The notes beneath the pieces were generated by a model that saw only the letters and a list, made by a program, of their open reading frames with translations, did not search any database and was not told the origin of the DNA. 64,000 bases of DNA from assembly GCA_027627225.1 (NCBI GenBank), contig CM051036.1, positions 40,186,926-40,250,925 on the forward strand, given 5' to 3'. The stretch is from Congeria kusceri (lineage: Eukaryota > Mollusca > Bivalvia > Myida > Dreissenidae). Position numbers and translations under genes: made by a program. Shown here in pieces: positions 47,744 through 59,700 of this stretch; positions within the stretch are counted from its first letter, which is position 1; every line of letters begins with the position of its first letter.

Positions 47744-50700
47744 CTGGACAGTGGGGGGCCACCCTCCTGGTGGGGTACACCTCCGTGAGGCTGGATTCTG
47801 CTCAGATCTATCACGAATGTTGACACATTTGTCTTGCTAAATGAAGCACCAATCTGAAAACAGCAAAAGCAGGGTACAAAAATCTTATTTATTCAATGAA
47901 GCAACATTATACTTAAAACCGCAGTCCACAGTATGTAATTCAACACATCTTAACTTGGCATTAGAACTATAATGAACGTTAACGACGTTTATTAGACTGA
48001 AACCTTTTACTTGTTTATGAAAGGCATTTGATAATGTCTACGTTCAAAAACGCTTGATACGAACTAAATATACACTAATGTACATGCTGATATACTCCAG
48101 AGTCATCACCAGCTATCGCATACAGATATTTTTACGATAAAGTTACCAAAACGTTATTATTTTGCAAATTTCAATGCGTTTTTTTTATATTTTGATCGGT
48201 AAGATGTCCATTAGAAATGATTTCTGCGAAGTTTTATTTTTATTAACATATTTCTGGACTGCTGCTTTAAGGTTTCATAGGTGAATTTTTGTTTCACAAT
48301 GTGTGTGACCACATGACCATGGAATTTCAAACTGGAGGATACTGATTGTAATACAAAATTGTATATGCTGGTATATAGGCATGCAAAGTTATAACAATCT
48401 CAATGCATTCAAAGTTATAACAACTGATAAAAAAAAAAGCATGCAAAGTTATAACAATAAATCCATGTCAAATTTTTTTAACTGCCTTTATGCTGCTTAC
48501 CAGTTGATTTTTAGCAATGCTCATGTCTGCAACCTCTCCCCAGGCTATGGGCACAGAGTCAAAGCAGTGTGTGGGCTCCCAGCCACACACCTTGAGGAAA
48601 TCCCTCACACCACTGTACAGACACATGCCCTCCGAGTCAATACATATGCTCCTGGAATGGTGAAACAAGATACAGTCAAAACATATGCTCCTGGAATGGT
48701 GAAACAAGATACAGTCAAAACATATCATGCTCCTAGAATGGTGAAACAAGATACAGACAAAACATATCATGCTCCTTGAATGGTGAAACAAGATACAGTC
48801 AAAACATATGCTCCTAGAATGGTGAAACAAGATACAGACAAAACATATGCTCTTGGAATGGTGAAACAAGATACAGTCAAAACATATGCTCCTGGAATGG
48901 TGAAACAAGATACAGTCAAAACATATGCTCCTGGAATGGTGAAACAAGATACAGTCAAAACATATGCTCCTGGGATGGTGAAACCAGATACAGTCAAAAC
49001 ATATGCTCCTGGGATGGTGAAACAAGATACAGTCAAAACATATGCTCCTGGGATGGTGAAACAAGATACAGTCAAAACATATGCTCCTGGGATGGTGAAA
49101 CCAGATACAGTCAAAACATATGCTCCTGGGATGGTGAAACAAGATACAGTCAAAACATATGCTCCTGGGATGGTGAAACAAGATACAGTCAAAACATATG
49201 CTCCTGGGATGGTGAAACCAGATACAGTCAAAACATATGCTCCTGGGATGGTGAAACAAGATACAGTCAAAACATATGCTCCTGGGATGGTGAAACAAGA
49301 TACAGTCAAAACATATGCTCCTGGGATGGTGAAACAAGATACAGTCAGAATAATATGCTCCTGTGATGTTGAAACAAGATACAGTCAGAACATGTGCTCT
49401 TGGAATGGTGAAACAAGATACAGTCAAAACATATGCTCCTGGGATGGTGAAACAAGATACAGTCAGAATAATATGCTCCTGTGATGTTGAAACAAGATAC
49501 AGTCAGAACATGTGCTCTTGGAATGGTGAAACAAGATACAGTCAAAACATATGCTCCTGGGATGGTGAAACAAGATACAGTCAAAACATATGCTCCTGGG
49601 ATGGTGAAACAAGATACAGTCAGAATAATATGCTCCTGTGATGTTGAAACAAGATACAGTCAGAACATGTGCTCTTGGAATGGTGAAACAAGATACAGTC
49701 AAAACATATGCTCCTGGGATGGTGAAACAAGATACAGTCAGAATAATATGCTCCTGTGATGGTGAAACAAGATACAGTCAAAACATATGCTCCTGGGATG
49801 GTAAAACAAGATACAGTCAGAACATATGCACCTAGAATGGTGAAACAAGATACAGTCAGAATAATATGCTCCTGGAATGGTGAAACAAGATACAGTCAAA
49901 ACATATACTCCTGGAATGGTGAAACAAGATACAGTCAGAACATCATTATGCTCCTGGAATGGTGAAACAAGATACCGTCAGAACACAAGGAAATGCCTTA
50001 CACCACTGTACAGACACATGCCCTCGGAGTCAAAACAATTGCTCCTCAAATGCAATCGTTAAACACGAGTCAGAACTGCATGAATAATGATAACATATTC
50101 AGTAACTAACTTTGGGACACGACATTTGTCACAGTGACCTTTAAGCCAAAAGACAATTGTAGGTGAAATCTTCAACTGTTATAAAATTAAATCATAAAAT
50201 GTTGGAAATACTTTGCATGCATTTACTGGGTTTGGCTACAAACAGAGATCAAGAAACATTTGAAAGTTAAAGATACTAGTACAAGGAATCTTTCCAACTG
50301 TCAATGAAGCAACTGCGACGTTGATAATGCATTAATAATTCTACTCGAAATGAGTGGGATTGAAATATATTTTTACATGAATAACTGGCATTACTTATGC
50401 TGTTGATATTTAATTTATTATTCAAAGGCATTTGTAAAGGATGATTAATCTAGATCTAGATAACACATGGCAATCAAAGCAACACATGTAGTACTCTGTA
50501 ATAACTTCATATAAAATTCAACTTATCAGTTTCTAACTTAATTACCGAGATGATACAATGGGAAGAAACCCAATATGTATATCCCACTGCCCTCAGCATA
50601 TGGCATTAACAGAAAATTTGGATGTACTCACATCAATCCAGATTTTTAAATCACTGCATTACATGTATGTAAGACCACATAACCAAATAAACATAACAAT

Positions 50701-53700
50701 ATCACAAAAAATTATTTTTCAGAGTAAATCAATGTTCGGTAAAAGATAATGCTTTGTCCTGGAAAATTAGCATTATGAAATACTGCAAAATACAAATATG
50801 TGGTGATCTTGTTTGAACAGTACAACAGTAGTTGGAATGAAACATATAATGTTTTATATTTACGTAGTGTTAAATTCCCCAAATTTGTATATGTGCACAG
50901 TAATAAGTAGTAATAGTAAATTCAATGTGACCCAAATAGACTGAAATTATCATGTTTTTTCTTAATTTCCATGTAATTATACACCTTCAATCACATAAAA
51001 TATGCAACACACAGGGAAAGGAAAAAGAAAATATGTCACATGGGCAGAATGGACCACGCATTTTCCCCTTGACACCATCCTTCCATCACCTACTTGTCGG
51101 AACTTCCAGATGCCAGGAGCATTTCATTGGGATGAAATTCTATCACGTTCACCCCAGCCGTGTGAAGACGCATGTCTGTCAACAACTTGCCGGCCGTGAG
51201 ATCCCAGATCTGCAGGGTAAAATTCTCTTAACATATTGCTACTTTAGGCTACAACATACAAACATGTTTTTTAATTACTGGTAAATCCGTGATCTGTTAA
51301 ACTGAGTGATCAATAATATTTATTGAAAATGTGTGTGGCCAGTCAGAAAGTCAGGACTACACTGTAAGTTGGTAATCAACTGAGTAGGCATTGTCATAAA
51401 ACTAATAGGGAATAGAGATCTCTAAATTTTGTGAAGGATCTTTACTCAAGAGGTTTATACATGTACTCAATCAGGTAATTGAAATTCCCTGAATTTTGTG
51501 AAGGATCTTTACTGAAAAGGTTTATACATGTACTCCAATCAGGGAATAGAGAACCCTAAATTTTGTGAAGGATCTTTACTCAAGAGGTTTATACATGTAC
51601 TTCAATGAGGTAATTGAAATCCCTAAATTTTGTGAAGGATCTTTACTCACAAGGTATATACATGTACTCCAATCAAGTAATTGAAATCCCCAAATATTGT
51701 GAATGATCTTTACTCAAGAGCTTTATACATGTACTCCAATCAGGGAACAGAGATCCCTAAATTTTGTGAAGGATCTTTACTCAAGAGCTTTATACATGTA
51801 CTCCAATCAGGGAACAGAGATCCCTAAATTTTGTGAAGGATCTTTACTCAAGAGCTTTATACATGTACTCCAATCAGGTAATTGAAATCCCTAAATTTTG
51901 TGAAGGATCTTTACTTAAAAGATTTATACATGTACTCCAAATCAGGAAATAGAGATCCCTAAATTTTGAGAAAGATCTTTACTTAAGAGCTTTATACATG
52001 TACTCCAATCAGGTAATTGAAATCCCTAAATTTTGTGAATAATCTTTACTCAAGAGCTTTATACATGTACTCCAATCAGGGAACAGAGATCCCTAAATTT
52101 TGTGAAGGATCTTTACTCAAGAGCTTTATACATGTACTCCAATCAGGGAACAGAGATCCCTAAATTTTGTGAAGGATCTTTACTCAAGAGCTTTATACAT
52201 GTACTCCAATCAGGTAATTGAAATCCCTAAATTTTATGAAGGATCTTTACTCAAGAGCTTTATACATGTACTCCAATCAGGGAACAGACATCCCTAAATT
52301 TTGTGAAGGATCTTTACTCAAGAGCTTTATACATGTACTCCAATCAGGTAATTGAAATCCCTAAATTTTGTGAAGGATCTTTACTTAAAAGGTTTATACA
52401 TGTACTCCAATCAGGAAATAGAGATCCCTAAATTTTGAGAAGGATCTTTATTCACAAGGTTAATACATGTACTCCAATCAGGTAATTGAAATCCCTAAAT
52501 TTTGTCAATAATCTTTACTCAAGAGCTTTATACATGTACTCCAATCAGGGAACAGAGATCCCTACATTTTGTGAAGGATCTTTACTCAAGAGCTTTATAC
52601 ATGTACTCCAATCAGGGAACAGAGATCCCTAAATTTTGTGAAGGATCATTACTCAAGAGCTTTATACATGTACTCCAATCAGGTAATTGAAATCCCTAAA
52701 TTTTGTGAAGGATCTTTACTCAAAAGGTTTATACATGTACTTCAATCAGGGAATAGAGATCCCTAAATTTTGAGAAAGATCTGTACTCACAATGTTTATA
52801 CATGTACTCCAATCAGGTAATTGAAATCCCTAAATTTTCTGAAGGATCTTTACTCAAAAGGTTTATACATGTACTCCAATCAGGGAATAGAGATCCCTTA
52901 ATTTTGAGAAGGATCTTTACTCACAGGGTTTATACATGTACTCCAATCAGGTAATTGAAATCCCTAAATTTTCTGAAGGATCTTTACTCAAGAGCTTTAT
53001 ACATCTACTCTAATCAGGGAATAGAGATCCCTAAATTTTGTGAAGGATCTTTACTCACAAGGTTTATACATGTACTCCAATCAGGGAATAGAGAACGCTA
53101 AATTTTGTGAAGGATCTTTACTCAAGAGCTTTATGCATGTACTCCAATCAGGGAACAGAGATCCCTAAATTTTGTGATGGATCTTTACTCACGAGGTTTA
53201 TACATGTACTCCAATCAGGGAACAGAGATCCCTAAATTTTGTGAAGGATCTTTACTCAAGAGTTTTATACATATACTCCAATCAGGGAATAGAGATCCCT
53301 AAATTTTGTGAAGGATCTTTACTCAAGAGCTTTATACATCTACTCTAATCAGGGAATAGAGATCCCTAAATTTTGTGAAGGATCTTTACTCACAAGGTTT
53401 ATCTATGAAATCCAATCAAGCTGAACATACATTTTAACAGAAAAATAACTACAAGTGCAGGTTAATTATGAGGCGCATCGTGGGAAAACCGGACTTAATG
53501 CATGTGCGAAAAGTGTCGTCCCAGATTAGCCTGTGCAGTCCGCACAGGCTAATCTGGGACGGCACTTTCTGCCTACAGTGGATTTATGTTTAGAAGAGAC
53601 TTCATTGAAACAGAAAATACCATAAAAGCGGAAAGTGCTATCCCGGATTAGCCTGTGCGGACTGCCCAGGCTAATCCGGGACGACACTCTACGCACATGC

Positions 53701-56700
53701 ATTAAGTCCGGTTTTTCCACGACGCGCCTCATATGAAGTATGTTTCCCAGGACTGATCACAATTTTGTTGAAATTGCATAATGCTGTTGACAATGTTGAA
53801 TGTAATAAATGGACACAGCAGGAGATTAGGCAGTATGCAAGCAAATGAGGTCTTCAGAAGTACCCTAGTAGCAATATGATGACCAGACCTATAAAGAGTA
53901 AAGTGTATCACAAGTTACCAACTAATGCTAATTCCTCAGGGAAGTAGGATCATTTAAAAGGGAGGAAAACTGCCTATAACTACCAAGGTTAACACAAAGC
54001 ATTTCTTTAACACTGTCAAAGAATAAAATTAAACATTTGAAAAACCATATGACTGTCACTAATAAACTTGCACATTTGCCTTCATACATGTAATTTATAA
54101 TGAATTACCTACCTTTATGAGACTGTCTTCTCCGCCTGTGGCAATCCATTTACCGTCGGGACTAAACCTTAATGTATTCACTGGGTTGCTGTGACCCTTG
54201 TATGTGTATATACAGCCTTTACGGCGAATATCCCACAGCTGAAATAAATAATACAACTAACTCTGTATGTGTATTTATTATATACCTGCTGTTTTTATGC
54301 GATCAAAATGTACTGTATTCAACATTCAAATACCAGAATGCGTATTCGCTACTATCCCACAGCTGAAATAAATAATACAACCAACTCTGTATGTGTATTT
54401 ATTATATACCGGCTGTTTTTCTGCCATCAAATTGTACTGTATTCAACATTCAAATACCAGAATGCGTATTCGCTACTAGCGTTTTCCTATCCCGTATCAC
54501 CGGACTACTTTTGATGTCAAAAACATGCGATCGAATTCGGAAATAATCGGAATGCATTATTATTTACAACTTCAATACTGTACGTGTAGATCTAGATATC
54601 TAGTATGTAATATAATTTTATAAAATAAACAGAACATAAATAAAAGCAGTTTATAATTTTAACTCCTGTAAACGTTTCTTCCTAGAGGCACCCGGTACAG
54701 CATTTCTTCAGACATCACTCATCGTTCAACATATCCAGAAACAAAAAAGTTTACTGCTGTTTTATCAATATCAACTTGTATTATTCAATTCCACCTTCGT
54801 AAAATAAAAGGCAAAAGAGAATAACAGACAGTGATGGTGTTTTATTGTGTATTTAATCTAAAACAAATTAGATGAAATAATAATTATAATATCCACTTAA
54901 CAAAGCAACACAAATCCATTCGCAGCTAATGTTTTTACCAAGTTGTAAATTACGTCATATAATGACGTCATCAAAACACAACTCATTCCCGCGAAAAACA
55001 TTCTTTACGTATCTGTGACATAAAATAGTTCATGATTCGTTTTGGTTTTTTTAAGGAATAATATGCTGAAAAGGTATATAATAAATGGAATATTATATTA
55101 GTATGGTGTTCTGAGTCTCGTTGGTTGTGTCAAGTAGCATCGCACGAGAGGCTGCACCTCTCGTGCGATACGACTTAACAATACCAACTTGACTGATACA
55201 TGTTCTCAGAACACCATACTAGCATAATATTCTATATATACAGCCTTTACGACGAATATATAACACTGCTTAAATAAAGAATACAACTAACTCTATTCTA
55301 TATGTGTATTATACAGCCTTTATGGTGAATATTACACAGTCGAAATAAAAAATATCACTAATTTTGAAGTGTATGGCAGTCTTGGAATTTAATTTTTTCG
55401 ACTCACTTAACTGAAATGTTAAAAATGCGTGAAATAACTTAACTTTAGCTGTTTTGCATAGATCCTTGGTAATTAGCATTTTGTTATGGCAAACGAAATA
55501 CACATTTTAATGGCTAAAGAGTTATCCTACTTTGACAAAAGAGTTGCAGACAAGTGACCTACCTTTATTGTACTGTCTTTAGACCCTGATGCTGCATAAT
55601 CACCGTACGGATGGAAATCTAGACTGCGTACACTGGCTTTGTGTCCTGTTAGTGTCCGTAATACTGAAAAATATTGAACCAGTTGTAATCAGGACAAAAA
55701 ATACGATTTCTTGAAAATTACAGCAAAGAAATAAAAACTATATAGATTTATTGTTATAGAAAATGGAGAACATTATTTACATAAACAAAATGGAAACTAA
55801 TGCAATATTTATAGGCCTTCAATAACCTTGTCGCAGCACTTTTTGGAAAAACAAATACATACAAAAGAAGATTAAATCCATGAGCATGGCACTTATACTG
55901 TAGCTATCATTTAATCCACACAAAAGTATCACTCACACAGTTGGCATTCCTGTCAAACATGTACATCATTATTTCAATGAAACCTTTTAAAATGCCCCAC
56001 AATGGATCAAATGCGCCACACGTAATCTAGCAGCTCAAATCATATTTATAAACAAGACACTGTGTTTGATAAACACAGATGAGTACTGAACAATAACTAG
56101 CACAAGTTAAATGCCATACTTTTAGCCTCCTCGAGGTTCCATATTTTGAGAGCGCCAGACACTGAGCCAGCCACCACCATCTCCTCATTGTGCCCGAACC
56201 TCACGCTGTCCACGGCCGTCGTATGGCCTGCCAGGCTCTGTAAGCGATAACAACAATTGGTACTTAAACACAGGTGACTTTGTAAGGAACAACACTTGAC
56301 ACTCAGCAACAGGGGAATGTGAACTGTCCAAAAACTTTTCAAACTTTTGTCAACATCAAAATTAATGGTTAAAAGCCTGAAACAAAAGTATTTCTGACTT
56401 CATGTAAGTATTTCATAAATTCAAATCAAATTTTTTTATCTGAAATATCCATTCCAACATAATCAATGATCTTGAAAACTAAAATAATTTGTACCAGACA
56501 CATTGTGCTATAATAAAACCCATGCATAATATGTTGTGCAAGCCCATTTGCTTGTGACAGGCTAAAATAATATTGGCAATTAGTCAATTTAATGAGATTT
56601 CTACCTTAAAGTGATTTTCATATACTGCAGCCTGACATTTTTTTAGTTTTTTCCTAAAAATACTTTCCCAAAGGCTGGTAAAGTGTTATTATATTATAAG

Positions 56701-59700
56701 CATTGCAATATATATGAATCAAGAGTTTTTGTTTTGATTTAAGAATTTAATTGCTGTGGGCGTTATGCAAATTAGGCATAATTTTCATAACCAAAGGTGG
56801 ATATAAACTTTACTTTTAACTGCCTAAGGGCCGCAACTAAGGTGTAGACTCCCGTGTAGGAGTCTCGGTTTTAGTTTAGGGTTCATCTAACAGCGTTTCC
56901 AATATCTCCTCAGACATTGCAAATCATTGTTGATCATTTTTATAGTGGATTTTCTGGTAAAACAATTCAAATTTCCAAATATGCATTTACAATGCAACAT
57001 CGCAACACCAGCAACCAATAAATCAGTCATTTTGTTTACGAACGATAATGCATACATCGTAAACGTTCATGTAAAACAATGACGTCATTTTGCAAATAGC
57101 AAATTAATTTTTTTTTGTTAAGGTTCGTGCAAAACAATGACGCCATTTTGCAAATACAGAATGAAAAGGAAGTACGGTCATGAATAATAACGAGGTAATT
57201 TGCATTTTGCAGCCGGTTCATCGGGGTATGAATGACAGGTCACGTGGGCAGATTATCCAATCAGAATGCAGCATTTAGGCGAACATGCAAAAAGTTGCAA
57301 TTACTTATAAATATTTTGGGAACAAAGTGAATACCAGTTGTCAATGCAGACAAGTGAAAGAGCACCCCACTCAGTGGAGTCACTTGGCCAAGACATGTGG
57401 AAGTTAAAACCTGTGTATACCAGTAATCCCTGAAAACGCAGATAGAATCTGATTGAGATTGTGTGAAGCTCTTGACATAAACAATACTTGTAATTGCTCA
57501 AATTCTGTACAGATAATATATCTAAAAGATCAATCAAAATAAGGGGGGAAAGAATGGAAAACAGTTTGGAAATAAACTATTCTGTACATAATAAAATGTA
57601 GCTAAAAAACAGAAAGATGGATTCTATATTGCCATGGATCTTTTTTACTGCAATCTTATTTTCCAACTTTACAAATTGATAAGTATGTATGAGAAATGTA
57701 TGTGTAGTTATACACTGTAATTCTAAATTGGTTCAATCATATTATATAATTATATTTAATGTATATTGTTTAAGACCAAAACCATAAAGAAAAGATAGCT
57801 CTATCTTCACACAAGTTCAGATTTCTTTTTGAAGTCAGCTGATAATTCCTAATGTCATGATTACATAATCTACCTAAAGTACCATATATATTTAAAAGAT
57901 CACCATCAAATTAAAATCATGCAGAGCATTACTTGCCATAATTAACAGTATTAAGAACATATTACCATTAAAATTCTTTGTCCTCAGTTTACTTAACATT
58001 TTCAATGCCATTTATTACAAAGAAATAGTTATTGGCATTTCACTACACTGGTTATAAATTTCAATACCTTTGTTAGCAATTTTTCTCCTAGTTAAATTGC
58101 CAAATGGGCCAAGATGCTCAATCTAATTAAACAGCACAGACAAAGTTATGTAATGCCTTGTCTACCATGGTTATACACCAAAAGTACCCTTGTTACTCTT
58201 GTTGTTACTTTTGTTAGCAATGTTTGCTCCAAGTCTTGTTACTCACCAACAAGGATTCAAAGTCTCCTGGATTGGAGTGTAGTGTCTAGATGTTAATAGA
58301 TGATTTTGTTAGATATTTTGAAACACTTTCAAGGCACACGTTATACAAGCAACAAAATGCAATATATATGTGTCGAAAGCTATACGCATCAACCAAAAAA
58401 TGATTGTTAAAAATATTGTGGTATGGAATAATTGGTATCAAAATCCCAAAGATGGAATTGTTTAGACCTAGATAAGCCATTTATGAAAAAAACAGAAAAT
58501 TATAATTATTTGTAAAAATAAATGGTTTGTAATCTAATTCAATACATAGTTAGGGAATGATGCAGTGAAATAGCAAAAGCTGCAATCTGCTCCTTTTTGC
58601 CCCCCACTCCTGCCGCTCTCTTAACAGGTGACTAGTCAACACATGTTGAAATTCAAAATATATAATGTACTGGTATATGCTATTGTGTAAATATAATATG
58701 ATGTGACATTGTTTAAGAACATTTTTTGAAGCATAAGAAGTATAGACCCCCTAAAGTTATCACATTAAAATTTTCTAAATTCTCATTAATTCCCGTAAGA
58801 CATACATGTAGACTCTCTTCCAATGGGCCATTCCAACATTCTCCCAATGGTTGAAAACAATCACAATAGCAAGCAAACAATGATGGCCTACCATGATGCA
58901 ATTAGGTTTGCCTGCTGTCCACAGGTTCACCTTCCTGTCTTCGCCTCCCGTTACCATCACCCGGCCTGTCTTGTGGCCCATCGCCAGGCAGTTCACGTTC
59001 CCTCCATGGGCTAAAAACTCCTCTGTGAACACAGTAATTACTTATTTTTGATATATTACAAACACAAGAATATGTGAGTAGAGAGTAAAACTTGGCTATT
59101 TCAAACACAATTTCTGGGTAAACACTGTACAGTACAGCTCAGGCTAAACGAAAATTGTGCATGCTGCCAGAGTGTCAGGAAGTCAGAATGTTCGATTCAC
59201 ATAAAAATTGCTTGGTATATCTACGTGGAGTGGTGGCCATTATCCGCGCTGCAATTAAGCCAGCGTGTTTGCTTGGATGATTGATATCTAGTGAAGCTAC
59301 ATAATTATGTAGATATACTTATAATTTAATGATGTACTATGAGTTAACTAACTCAATCACCCTAGCTCTGCGATATGTTTGTTATCACCAAAACTCCACG
59401 AAATATGTTTGTTTTGCTAGACACATACTGTAGTGTAAGCCACACATTTGTACATTCAATTCTGATATGACATGTTTCTGGCAACAGCCATTCTCCCATT
59501 CTCAGAGATTTTTTAAACTGTTTTTGTTTGTTATTTGTCTTGTTTACAATTTATTAAATAATCCATAATTTGTGTCTAATTTTTTTACTTTCATTCCAGA
59601 TTTGAACAAACCAATAAAAGGCCAAAGTGGTTGATGAAGTAATCGATGTAATTTATTAGATGCATACTGAATGTTTTATCCAAACAATTATTAGATCATT

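Noticed and set aside
48468..49484. Long open frames on both strands (up to 319 codons) as an independent repetitive protein
   Set aside because: They are produced by the 39-bp (13-codon) minisatellite. Only the minus-strand frame has possible meaning, as an in-frame extension of the katanin-like exon.
50580..50670. Candidate missing WD40 exon (SDLKIWID followed by a GTGAGT donor)
   Set aside because: The exon would be only 22 nt and leaves the wrong phase for the next exon. The match to the expected blade is weak.
48651..53405. CRISPR-like arrays
   Set aside because: Units are contiguous tandem repeats without unique spacers, in a eukaryotic intron.
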